A stretch of DNA of 64,000 bases from Cheilinus undulatus (taxonomy: Eukaryota > Chordata > Actinopteri > Labriformes > Labridae). This document shows positions 19,712 to 30,780 of this stretch, in pieces; the stretch's first letter is position 1; each line of letters begins with the position of its first letter. A program made the translations under genes and the position numbers. The stretch is from NCBI RefSeq assembly GCF_018320785.1, contig NC_054867.1, positions 30,135,855 through 30,199,854 on the forward strand. The letters are read 5' to 3'. The notes under the pieces are model-generated. The model worked only from the letters and a program-made list of their open reading frames with translations. It was not told the DNA's origin and searched no databases.

Positions 19712-20510
19712 GAGTGTCTGTGAGGCCTAAAGGGAGCTGAAGATGAACGGTTTTACAAGCGTGGCCGTTTCGTTTGTTGGATTTAAACCTGGCCAACATG
19801 GTCATTTTTGTGTTGAGTTTTTTTTAAACAATCAAGCATTTTAGTGTCCCTCCCCCTTTCTTGTTATAGTTATACTCAGTTACATCAAGTGGGTGTGTTC
19901 AAGTGTGAAGTCACGTCCATCTTGTCTGTCCTGAAACATTTGTGCCACCCAGCATTCCAGTTTACCAGTTAATCTCTTAAGAGCTTTGGTTTGTCAATGA
20001 ATGTACTGTGTAGTTTGACGTAGTGTTAGTAGTTCCTCATTTTTTTCCATTGTGTAAACGCCAGCATTTTGTTTTTTCTTTTTAAAGGAAAGGATGGGAT
20101 GGTTTATAACTGCAGTCCCTCCTATTGATTGTCTCTAAATCCAACCTATTTTCATTGTGCTACTTTCTTACTTCATACTGAAGGTTTCTGTCAGTTTGTG
20201 GTTGGTTGTGATAAATGCACCCCCTAATTCAAAATGCAAAAATAGAGCATTGAGTTATAAGGTGTACTGAACACACAGTTTAATTTTTGTCTTTGAAATT
20301 TTCTTTTGTTTGATACTCTGTGAAATGGTCTCGATTAAAATTCTGGTTGCTCAAAAATACTTTTATGTAATGTTATTCAATTGAATTTGTATCCTTTTTA
20401 TAAATGTATTGTTACAGGGCACTCTTAGCAGGATTCCCTCCACATACACCGAACTCTGCGGTGGGATGAATCCCACTGAGAATTGCATAAAATAAAATGA
20501 CTAAAAGGAG
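19712..20510 (+). other. srsf3 3' UTR with poly(A) signal
   Basis: Follows the TAA at 19709. AATAAA lies at 20491-20496 with no other strong downstream signal nearby, so the transcript probably ends near 20510. An ATTAAA-like variant occurs near 20335 and could give a shorter form. Confidence 0.6.
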
Positions 20511-21559
20511 AATTATTTGTATTCCTGCCCACATTAATTAACACACATTATTGTCTGTTTTAAGCAGCGTATTTTCCTTTAAACAGTTGAAATGAGTAAC
20601 AAATTCCTCATTTCTTGGGTGTGATGCCCATCAGTGACAGTTGGTGGTGCTGATGAGACAGTGCCCTTTTTACTTTTAACGTGCTTTTAACTTTAATACA
20701 ATGTTTGAGCCAGCACTAAATTGTCCTAAAAGATAAACAAAAGAAGTAAATGTATTTGAATTAAAGCCCACACAAATGTTCTGACGATTCCTAACTCCAA
20801 TTCTGACTATTTAAGTATACAGGGTTTGACACCCTGGTTATCATTAGTGGTGGTGGGCTATTTATACTATTAAGTATTAAGATGCATGTTGAAGTTTTGC
20901 ATAGTTGTAACAGAGCTTGTAATCTATTTAGCTTGAAAATTATTACACATGTAAAAGGAGCAGAGGGAGGCATTCACTACTGCAGCCTTTTCTGAATCTG
21001 ATTCTGAAAATGACTAAAATTTACCTCTCATATCTTTGTAATTTGCGACCAAAGTACAAAAGTATGCGAAATTTTGGAAATTAACAAACATGTTTTCGTG
21101 TTGAAGAGCTGACGAGGTAGTCTTCTCTCTCTTGTTACATGTCAAAGTCAAGAGGTAAAAAAAAACACCCAACACCTTACCTGGCAGGTACATGACCTGG
21201 TTTTCCCCGCAAATTTCCCTCCTTTTTTGTCGTACTTGGTGTCCAGTATGAGGTTATGTAATCTGATTGATGGTTTAAATTTTCACTAGTGTAGAACAGG
21301 AGATAAGCCATCCAAATAATGGCTTCTTTATGTAGCCCATAAATTCTCTATGTTTATGGTGTCGAGAATATTCAAAGTCCCTCAGGGTTGTAGGGAGTGT
21401 GCAAGTATTATAATGTTGGCTTAGAAGCGACTGTTTCTATTTTAATACATCATTAAGGTTGTTGTTTGGTCACTTAAAACTTATAGTTAGGCTTTAATTG
21501 GCTTTTACGTAGCTAAATGCGATCAGAAAAGGTGCTCTTTCTCATGTACAGCTGTGGGT

Positions 21560-21910
21560 TTCTTTACAGTTCCCACGGACACAGCACCGACTCCTCTCCC
21601 ACTGTCCAATTGTGTTCCCCGGTCACACCCCTGTCAAACCCACGGCTCCCAGTTCACGCAGACGGTCCACGTGAACCGGCATAACACAGGCACAACGTTT
21701 TCTCAAATCTGCGCGCGCTTTTCCACGAGTTGCTCAAGCTCGCATGACATCACAGGAGCCATGAGTCATGGTATCCACGGTGACGGGTCTCACACTCGGG
21801 GAACTCGCGGGAATCCACTCAGAAAGCCGAGATATTTCCACCCAGTGTTATGTAACAACAGTTCAGCCTGTGTTTGTCGCCCACGGAGAAAAGTGCGTGA
21901 GTAATGACCA
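21560..21910. promoter_or_regulatory. CpG-rich non-coding block upstream of cdkn1a
   Basis: GC-rich with many CpGs in an otherwise AT-rich gap. It includes CCACGTG, a TGAGTCA AP-1 word near 21763, CATGACATCA and GCGCGCGC-type sequence. The plus-strand open frame over it (21554-21904) has no family match. It is likely a promoter or enhancer, perhaps of a non-coding transcript, about 5.9 kb upstream of cdkn1a exon 1. Confidence 0.45.
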
Positions 21911-23177
21911 GTCAGAGAAACCTGGTGTAAAGCTCTAATTTTAAACATGGTCACTCTAAATTAACTTGTGTCGCCCTTTATGTGTAACTGAGTCACTTGG
22001 TCAGTTCGCTTAGTATTAAAAGATAAAAAATGCCAATCGGAGAGGGAAATTAGAGCTGTTTTTTTAGGTTAAAAAAATCACTTAACAGCAAATATGGGTC
22101 CAGGATAGCATTCTTATTTGAAGTGAATCTTAAAGATAACTGAGAGGACTAGCTTAGCTTGGCTTGCACAGGTTCGCATAATAACTAAAGGAGTGCATGG
22201 CGAGCTTGACTAGCTGTTAATAACAGAACATGTACCAACCGCTATTAAGCTCACTATTAGATGGGGACAGGGGTTTTTATGTTGGTCTGTCTCTTAGCAG
22301 GAGTTAATGACTTTAAACATGTCCTTCAGGCACCCTCACTAACTTCTATCTTTGAGAACATCTTGATGACAACACCTAGTCCATTATGAACTGTACTTGT
22401 GAATTTTTTTTTCCCCCCAAAAAAAAAACAAAAAACAATGGTACCAATATATACACACCTTATTGTCAAACACATCAAGTGTCTTTAGTCCAAAAAGAGG
22501 CTGAGTCAAGTGAGGCTGGGAGCAAAGTATGGCTGTAGACAGTCTGGAAGTTACAGAGGAAGATTAGGGCCAGTGGTGAAGGACAAATAATGTTATGCAT
22601 TTCAACAATAAAATTGAAATGTAGAGAATAAAGTTAAAAATAATTTTGTGAGAGGAAAAAAAACATAATTTTGCGACAAAACGTCAAACCTTATTAGACT
22701 ATAACAAACAGCTGATCTTGACTATCTCTACAAAGCCTTGTAATGATGAACAGAGTTAAGAAACCCCAACCCCACCATAAAATACTGTTGGTCATTGGTC
22801 TAGTAACGCTTTAGAGTTTGATTTAACAATAAAGAGATTCGTTTTAGCTCATAAACACTGTAGTTGTTGAGTGCTGTCAGTGTTATTTTGTTATGGCTCT
22901 GGCAGCTCCCATTGCTGTCACTTGCTCCCCAGGCTGGTGAGGAAGCTGACTTTACTCTCGGCATTTTGACCTTAATGCCGACATTGTAGTTAGACTTTTC
23001 TTTTTCTTTATTTCGACTTTTTTCTCCAGGTGCAAAGCATTTTGTATGTTCCTGCACCCATGGCCCTAGTCCTCTTCCATTGGAAGTTCTACAATTTGGG
23101 TTAATTCAAAATGTGAAGGGCTGTTAGTGGGAACCAGTGGTGTAGTGGTGTGTGCAGAAGTGGGCATACTGTTCTTT

Positions 23178-23385
23178 TTTTTTTTTTTTTTTTTTTCTTC
23201 TTTTTAAGATTTACTTTTTGGGCTTTTCGATTCTTTAATTGACAGGGTAGGACAGTGGATAGAGTCGGAAACGGGAGAGAGAGTGGGGAGAGACATAGGG
23301 CAAAGGGCCACAGGCTGAATTCAAACTTGGGCCTCCTGCATACATGGGAAGCGCCTAAAATTGCTAGGCTATCTGTGCACCCCAG
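23178..23385 (-). repeat. SINE-like dispersed repeat with T-run
   Basis: A poly-T run at 23178-23198 is followed by TTTTGGGCTTTTCGATTCTTTAATTGACAGG-type sequence, a GGGAGAGAGAGTGGGGAGAGACAT segment, CAAAGGGCCACAGGCTGAATTC, and GCTAGGCTATCTGTGCACCCC. I recognise this organisation from a repeat frequent in percomorph fish genomes; its far end looks tRNA-like. The T-run suggests insertion on the minus strand. Confidence 0.6.
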
Positions 23386-25081
23386 AAGTGGGCATACTCT
23401 TTATTTTGTAGTGAGTATACTCTATGAAGACAAACTACAACACTGGTGCCCCCCCTTTGAGTGTGTGGCACCCTAAGCAACCACCTATACCTGATGGTAC
23501 ATTTGCGCATACAATATTTACATTCCATACATCAGCAGAAATTTTCCTATCTGCAATACGATATTCAACATTTACGGTGAACTAATATCTGCCCATACAA
23601 ACATGATGTCAATAATATTGTACATCCTTTACATAATGTTGAATTCACCCTTTGAGAAATGATGTTAGATATTATAATGCTAACCCTGTTTTCACACTAA
23701 CAAACAAGTTATCAGAATTTAAACAGAAAACATTTCCTGAGTTTTGTGACACTTTGATGTTAGAGTTGAATTTAAGCAGTTAGAAAAAAGATTGAAATTG
23801 GGTCCCTTAGACCTAATTTTGATGTATATTTAAATACATTTCAATGTGAAAATCCCCACCAGTGCTCATTGGATTCTTACATCAACTATGTATACCTCCA
23901 GGAATCATAAAATGTATATATATCTTAGATAACATGAAGCATATTAACATCATATAAATGAGCACTGATTGTAGGCAAAAGTATCTTGTGTTTATTCAGG
24001 ATATGTAAGCCTACTCATTACTTAACAGCTGCCTTTCATTACACAGTCACCGGGTAACCTTTCCTGACCCTTGAGTGTGAAAAGTCAGTTGTTATCTTTA
24101 CATATACAGATGTTGCATAACAAAAGTGGCAGGTAATGAAAAGGCAAAGAGCTCTGATGTTGTCATCCATGATGCTGTTAAATAAGTCTCCTTGTATAGT
24201 TTTTTGTTGCTTTATTTAAAACCTCGTGTGACACATTTCTCCGAGAAAGCAGGTTAAATACCTGAATGGCAAAGCACACAATGGGTAAGGTTTTTACAGA
24301 GCCTTGCAGACCCCCTAACTCTGCATATGCCCAAAGCTGAGAGATAATAAAGTGTCTACTCAGCTGTAACAACGTAGAGCTCCTTTGTATCCTTCCACCG
24401 CTGTTGTAGAGTTACAAATGGTGTGCATTAATTGCATCCTGGCATTTTGTTTGAACTTTTTATCATCAGTACATATCAGGGATGAATATTGTTGAACTGA
24501 ACATTTCTGAACTGCTTCCAAGTCTCAGTGTGTTTCTCTTGTGTCCTGTTCTCTGTAAAACAAAGGACCCACTGTGCTGTCAGATCAGTTGGGCCTTTAT
24601 ATGCTTCATCCTGCAGTTAGGACTGCTGCTGACATTTTGAGAACCATACTTAAGGACATCAAAACAACACAACAACTGCAGACATTTGAGTACAAAAACA
24701 AATACTCTTATAACAGGCATTTAAGGAGCCCAGAGAAGTGGGCTACAATGTCCTTGGTTCCTTTAGGAATTAGGCTATGTCATTCTTTTTACAATTGCAT
24801 GAGTTTACGGTTTTACTACCACAACACGACAAACAACCCCTCACTTTTAACAAAATGTATTTAATATTTCAGAAAATGTAAGCTTAAAAAGTGATTTTTT
24901 TGTATTTGGTTGGACTAATTTAGTGAAGTAAGTTTTGACAATACACTTGGCCTTTATAAAAAAAAACCACACATAGCAATGAATTCAAAGTTATAATGCA
25001 GTCTTTTTCATTATTTGATTCATATCTGAAATACAATGTATTGACCATATATGGTTTTACATTAACACATATAAAGAAAGA

Positions 25082-26323
25082 CAGTCCTTACCAGAAGTTT
25101 TTCACTCCCTTGTACCTTTTTATTGATTTTATAAATCAGTCATGGTCAATAAAGTTTAAACTTTTTTTGGACAACAAAATGCCTTTAATGTCAAAGTGAC
25201 AGATTTCTACAAGTATCGTGAATTAAATTAAAACGTAATCTAAAATAAGTGACTGCATGAATATTCACCCTCTTCAAGTCAGTATTTAGTAGACAAGCCT
25301 TTGCCTGTAATCACAGCACTTAGTGTATGTGGACAAGTCTCTTAGAGGCTTTTACATCTGTACACTGCAGTTCTACTCCATTCCTCTTTGCAAATTTGCT
25401 AAAGCCCTTATAGGCTGGATAGGGATCAGGCGCGAACTGCCCTTATCAAGTCCAGCCACAAATTCTCTATTTGATTGAAATCATAACGTTGACTCAGCAT
25501 CTCCAGGGTTGTCCTCCAGGATTTTCCTCTATTTTCCGGCATTCATTTTCCCTTCTACCTTTACAAGCCTTCCAGGGCCGGCTGCCAAGAATCATCCCCA
25601 CAGCATGATGCTGCCACCACTGTGCTTCACAGTGGGAATGGCGTGTTTATGGTGATGTGCAGTGTTTGCTGTCCACCAAACATGGTGTCTTGTTGACGAC
25701 CGTGTCTTGTAACTCCTTCAGAGTAGTCATAGGTGTCCTGGTTGCCTGTCTCACTTAACTCCTTCTTGAACAGTGATTCAGTTTGTGAGGCTGGCCTGAT
25801 CTAGGTAGATTTACACGTTCCATATTCCTGCCATTTTTTTAATAATGGTTTTGTATCATCCCCTGACTTATACTTTTCAATAACTTTTTTTTCTCTGAGT
25901 TGCTTGGAGTGTTCTTTTGTCTTTGTGGTGTAATGGTAGCCTGAAATACTGATTAACCAGTGACTGGACCTTCTGGACACAGGTGTCTTTGTACTACAAT
26001 CACTTGAGACACATTCACTGCACTCAGGTGATCCTCATTTCACTAATTGGGAGACTACTAGAACCAATTGTCTGGACATCTGGTGAATTAGTCTGTCATT
26101 TTTAAGAAGGTGAATATTTATGCACCTGTTTTTCCTGATATATTTTTATTTAATTGACATTTCTTAGTAGGAATGTTTTTACTTTGACATAAAGAGGTTT
26201 TAGGTTATTTTTATTTGTCAAAAGGCAAAATTATGTTAGCCATGATTTATTTATAAATCAATGATTAATAAAATCAATAAAAGGTTGAAATATCCAAAGA
26301 GGTTAATATTTGTATAGGCACTG
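25082..26323 (-). mobile_element. Degenerate Tc1-like element, minus strand
   Basis: The same family as the copy at 39171: shared sentences such as TTCAAGTCAGTATTTAGTAGA, TCACAGCACTTAGTG and CAGCATGATGCTGCCACCAC in the same order. The right end TATAGGCACTG is followed by TA at 26324. The left end (CAGTCCTTACCAGAAGTTTT) is badly eroded. The transposase is broken throughout. Confidence 0.8.
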
Positions 26324-26662
26324 TATTTGGCAATGTAAAAACTAGTAGCATTATATTTTGAATTTTTTTTCTCATGGGTAAATTGCAAAAGTCGACTTAA
26401 AGTCAAATTGGTTGCTGTCAAAGTCACTCTTGTGTTTCTATTATTATGCATATGTAATGTTTAAAATGATAGGGGGGACATAATTAAAATTCTAGACTTT
26501 TAGAGTTAATAGAACTTTTTTTAAGTTCAGACCTTTTGTTCATTTTTCGCAGTATGCATTCGAAATTTCATCATTGTTTTGTCTAAATCATTAGATGTAT
26601 TAATAGTTTTTCTCAAAATAAAACCAGAATAACCAGTTGCCTTCCAGCACCATCCTCCAGTG

Positions 26663-27280
26663 CAGTGGTTCTCAAAAAGTGTGCCGTGGCACACAGGTGT
26701 GCCTTGAGGCGAGTCTAGATGTGCCGTGAGATTTTTTTGCTACTAGAAGTCATATTTACAACTATTCAGCAACACATGATTTATTTTTTTTAAATTTACA
26801 TTATCAGTATTTTATAAACATTTATTTCCATGTACGGCTGCAAATTCTATTCACCTAATTTAAAAATCCCTGTAACACCTTAAAAGGAACGCCGTCTTTG
26901 CAGTTTGTTAAATCAGCAGGTGGGAGGATTGTTAGAACGACACACATCAAAGGGCTTGATTGACGGAGTTTTGTGATGGAGGGAAATCAATGGAAAATGG
27001 ATCGTTGAGCGTATAAAACCCCAAAGAGCTGTTAATGAGGAAGACCCACCAAAAACAAAAGAAAAAAAAATCAGCCAGTAGACAATATCATGATAATTAT
27101 TTGTCATTTGGCTTATATTAGACATTAGATGCCATCGTAATGAACAGATTAAGTCAATATTAGGAAATGATTTTTTAACAGATGTTAGGTAGTTTTGCAT
27201 GGAAATGAATATGGTGTGCCTTGAAAACTTGGCTGGATGTTAGGTGCGCCTTGGGCAAGAAAAAAGTTTGAGAACCACTG
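26663..27280. mobile_element. 618-bp non-autonomous hAT element
   Basis: Starts CAGTGGTTCTCAAA and ends TTTGAGAACCACTG, perfect 14-bp inverted ends. It is flanked by an 8-bp target duplication with one mismatch, CTCCAGTG (26655-26662) versus CTCTAGTG (27281-27288), as expected for hAT. Subterminal GTGCCGTG/GTGCGCC words recur near both ends. Its internal minus-strand frame (26913-27200) has no recognisable transposase motif. It sits directly upstream of the cdkn1a promoter. Confidence 0.92.
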
Positions 27281-27752
27281 CTCTAGTGAAACAGCGTTTC
27301 CGGGATATCGCTCCGTCAGGCAGCCAGCTGACATGCGCACTGAGACGTAGAGAGTTGGCTGCCTTGCTGTGCTGGAATTTCCTCCAGACTCGTACCGAGC
27401 CAACTCTTCACGTGTGTTCATGTGTTTACCGGGCGAAATCCACGTGTATGACCCGACAGAGCCCGCCCCTGCACGAGTGAGGATGATATCCGCCCCTCGA
27501 AGTTCATAAAACTTCAAGCTGCTGTCCAAGTGAGGATACTTGGAGAAGTCAACTAGGAGGACGTTGGTCGAATAACTCAGTTTACGGTTACTTGAATACT
27601 TCGCCAGGAAGTTGTTTGTTAATACCTCTTATTTAGGGAGATATTATCATCAGAACTGGGAGGAAAAAAGCAGGACAAGCAGATAAACAGAGCTGCTTCA
27701 TTCATTAAATTTGAAACAATTTCACTGGAGTTGACTGCAGACGACTTACAAT
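27281..27752 (+). promoter_or_regulatory. cdkn1a: cdkn1a promoter and non-coding exon 1
   Basis: CpG-richer block with GC boxes (CCCGCCCCTG near 27462 and CCGCCCCTC near 27491), E-box CACGTG words near 27410 and 27443, and a TATA-like CATAAAA near 27506. Exon 1, untranslated, probably starts about 27530 and ends at the donor CAAT|GTAAGT (27752/27753). Intron 1 then runs to 30193. The start site is inferred. Confidence 0.6.
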
Positions 27753-28129
27753 GTAAGTAGACGACTCTTGAGTTGTTTTAAGTGCTTAGTTTTAAGTTTT
27801 ATTGAAGTTGTATTGTGTTCTTTTAGCTCTAGAGACAGATGGTTTACATGGCAAAATATTGAGATGTAGATAGTGCTGTTTGTTTGAGTGTACACATAGT
27901 TTACATTCAATTCATTGTTATTAAGCTTCACAAAATGTTAGTATGGATATCAAGCCTGGACAGACCACTTTAACCAGATAATTATAGTCAGTTCTAGTGT
28001 TTTTCGTATTATATTTGAACTGTACTTCGGTTGCCTGAATGTCTCTTAGATTATACTGACAACCTTAAAAAAAAAACCATTCAAACGTCTTGTTTGAGTT
28101 ATTTTGTGAGTGTGTGTACGGACGGTGAG

Positions 28130-28345
28130 GGAGGTCTGTTAACCTCCAGTGACAGCCCATTGACACTGGTCGACACGAGCTCCAGCCTCACGTGGAGCTC
28201 TGTAGTGAACTGGGCAGGGTCTTTCTGATCTCGCCCTCCTCTGCCGAGCACGAGCCGGCTTTTCGCTCTCCCGCCACAGCCTTGAATCAATCTTCCCTCC
28301 CTGAACGCCCCGCCCTCTGACGTCACATCCCGCGAATAACAAGTG
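28130..28345 (+). promoter_or_regulatory. CpG-rich block with CRE in cdkn1a intron 1
   Basis: GC-rich segment with a perfect cAMP-response element TGACGTCA at 28318-28325, a CCCCGCCC GC box and CCACGTGG-like words. It is followed by an unusual G-run purine stretch (28345-28390). It may be a second promoter or intronic enhancer of cdkn1a. Mammalian CDKN1A also uses alternative first exons. Confidence 0.5.
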
Positions 28346-28399
28346 GGAATAGGGGGGATTGGGGGAAAAAATAAGGGGGATTTGGGGGTACTCCAAAAT

Positions 28400-30193
28400 T
28401 TCGTTCCCATCCTTACCAGGAATAGGTGTTTATTTTATGTTTCTCGGCCTTTTTTTTAAATAGTATTTTTTGAGTGATTAACCTCTCTTGACCTAGGCTT
28501 ACCTTGACTGTTATATAACAGTGGGGGAATGGTCTGAGAAGCACATGATTGAAAAATAAGACTCAGAATTAACCATTATGCTACTCTGTCTCTTTATATA
28601 TTTATTTTTAAGCTAACAGAAGTTTAATCTATGTACAGATAATTTAGTAATTAACAAATATATAGTCTCAAATGCTTTAGGAGGTCCCCCACTGGTCTTG
28701 GCTAAATACTGGTCATCAGTCCTGATAATATTAAACATTGTCCCTGCTTTTTGTTTGTTTGTTTGTTTTTTACAGAATTTTCGCTAAATTTACTACCTTC
28801 TAATTTACTTACTACCATTTAATGGTAACTTTACATGGTAACTCTAAAATATGCTGTCACAATGAAATTAAGAATTTGGTTTTATTTTTACTTATTACTA
28901 AAATGTAGATGGGTTTTGGTGAATCAGGAAGTTGAGTTTATGTGTATCCCTTAAACTGAAAAGCGAAGGAACTTCCTGGAAAAATGCATTCCCCCACAGC
29001 CTTTATTTCTCTCTCTGCTGAGCTGTTCAAGTGAGGCCACAGCCCAGTCATATGAGGCAAGAAGACATGTTTGGCTTGCCTTACAGCCATATTTACATCA
29101 CTTTATAGCTGTATTATCAGATAATTTGAACAGGATAATGTGGCAAACATTATCACAGTAAAGATCTGTCTCTATGGACCACTTTCTGGACTTTCCGTAC
29201 ACTACTTTTCAAACTGTATAAGATCAGCAGAATTGAAAATGTGTTGTTCTTCCAACTACTTTTCTTGTAATGGCAACACCCTCCCCCTTCAGCCTTGCTG
29301 AGTTATTAGGGTGGGCTGTGAAAGTTTTCTGCTGATTGTTCCCTCAAATGGGAATCCTGCCAAGCCCTTCCTAGTGAATTTGACTTCTTATCCTCCTGGG
29401 ACACAGATGTTTCCTTCCTGGAGCTCGTTCAGAAAAATGCCATAATATTGCAGTGTAGCCAGTTTGCATCGTTCTGTGCAAAAGCATAAACGCCAGCTGA
29501 TTACATCCATGAATCTCACACTCTCTTTTAGCTTTATCAATGAAATATTCGTGATTATCTGCTCATTGTATCTGTGGTGTGGAGCTGGCTGTCTGTAGGA
29601 CAGTCTGTTATCACCACCTAGTGGTGACCGCAGTCCTGACAATCTCCTCTGAGGACTTGCCCCACTTGTCTGTGTGAGATTATGTCCAGGCATGTACCAG
29701 TGATTCAGGCAGGAGGGATCAGTGAGTCAGAGTGTTTGTCTGCTGTCTTATAAAGAGCTCCACAGTATCACCAGTATGAGATGCTCTGAAGTTTTCGTTG
29801 AAGAAACACAGTCCTGGTTAGAGTCATGGTAAGGCGGATTTCTCCTTTAAAATTAAGGCTGGCAGAATTTCTTTGACAAGGGGTTGGGAATGATTTGGAA
29901 AGCCTGACACTGGAATTAAATGGGATGAATTATTTTTTAAAAATGCATTGTAGGAAATCTTTTTGTTTTGCGTGTGTGAAATGATATCAAGTGTCTCAGC
30001 GCAATAAAAGTATGGCAGAAACTGATGTTTTTGCATGTTGTTAGATCAACTTAAAATGCTGCTGCTGCTGTACTGGGAGGTAGAGAGCTCTTATACTCAT
30101 AGAGGAATAACTGTCACTGTGACCACTTTAGCTTTTCTTCAATGATGTCACCTTGCTCAACCATTATTATTTTTTTTTCCCATTTTCCTGCAG
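28400..30193 (+). other. Remainder of cdkn1a intron 1
   Basis: AT-rich intron up to the acceptor TTTTCCTGCAG at 30193. No repeats or exons were recognised except an overlapping pair of p53-half-site-like words at 29063-29081 (AGACATGTTT and TGGCTTGCCT). Confidence 0.45.
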
Positions 30194-30202
30194 TGTCGAA
30201 CC

Positions 30203-30780
30203 ATGGCTTTCAACAAACGTATCTTGACCTCTATGGGAAATGGCCCCGCTCGCCGAGTCCTGTTTGGCCCAGTAGACCGTGAGCAGCTGCAGATGGAGTA
30301 CCAGGCTGCCCTGCGGAAAGACCTTGATGAGGCCTCGCAGCGCTGGGGTTTTGACTTCATGTCAGATAAGCCTCTGGAGAGCAGTGATTTCCAATGGGAG
30401 GGAATCCCAGGAACCAAGGTGCCGCTGCTTTATAGATCCTGCATGCTTGGTCTGGGACAGACTGGAGGTCAGAGGGCTACGGCCAAGGGAGGAAAGGTGG
30501 GGTCTTCACAAAGGGAGAAGGAGAACATTCCCCGCTCTCCTGAGAGATGTGCTGCACTTGACCTGGGAAAACTGGAGAAAACACCAGAGAAAAGAGAGAA
30601 CAGGGGGCTGAAGAGGAAGCAGACAAACATTACAGGTACTGGTTTAAATATCGTACGTGTCACAAAAGAAAGGAGTTTAAATATGTCTTTTATGGGTCTA
30701 AGTTGTTGATCTTTATCCCAACAGATTTCTATCAGGCTAAAAGAAGAGTGGTTGGGATGCCACGCAAATCCGGTCAGTGA
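30203..30780 (+). CDS. cdkn1a: CDKN1A (p21/Cip1), cyclin-dependent kinase inhibitor 1A
   Basis: Coding exons 30203-30635 and 30725-30780 give 162 residues (human 164). The start codon has an ACCATGG context nine bases after the acceptor. The CDI domain is clear: cyclin-binding ARRVLFGPVD at 16-25, RWGFDF at 47-52 and a CDK-contact region PLLYRS near 73-78. The C-terminus carries a PCNA-binding PIP box QTNITDFY (140-147), split by the intron after T144, next to basic KRK and AKRRVV that serve as nuclear signal and second cyclin motif. SP/TP sites (RSPER, KTPEK) lie between. Family role: nuclear inhibitor of cyclin-CDK complexes and of PCNA-dependent replication, usually induced by p53. Order after srsf3 matches mammals. 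CDKN1B/C are excluded by the PIP box. Confidence 0.95.

Larger units (their letters stand above)
20511..26662. other. Intergenic region between srsf3 and cdkn1a
   Basis: No protein-coding gene recognised. It holds a CpG-rich block (21560-21910), a SINE-like repeat (23178-23385) and a decayed Tc1-like element (25082-26323), each listed separately. The rest is AT-rich. A perfect p53-type half-site word AAACATGTTT occurs at 21086-21095 without a partner beside it. Confidence 0.5.

Noticed and set aside
21554-21904. 116-codon frame on the plus strand
   Set aside because: It coincides with a CpG-rich block and has no recognisable domain. Better explained as regulatory DNA.
26913-27200. hAT transposase fragment inside the 618-bp element
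   Set aside because: The frame has no hAT dimerisation or zinc-finger motif, so the element was called non-autonomous.
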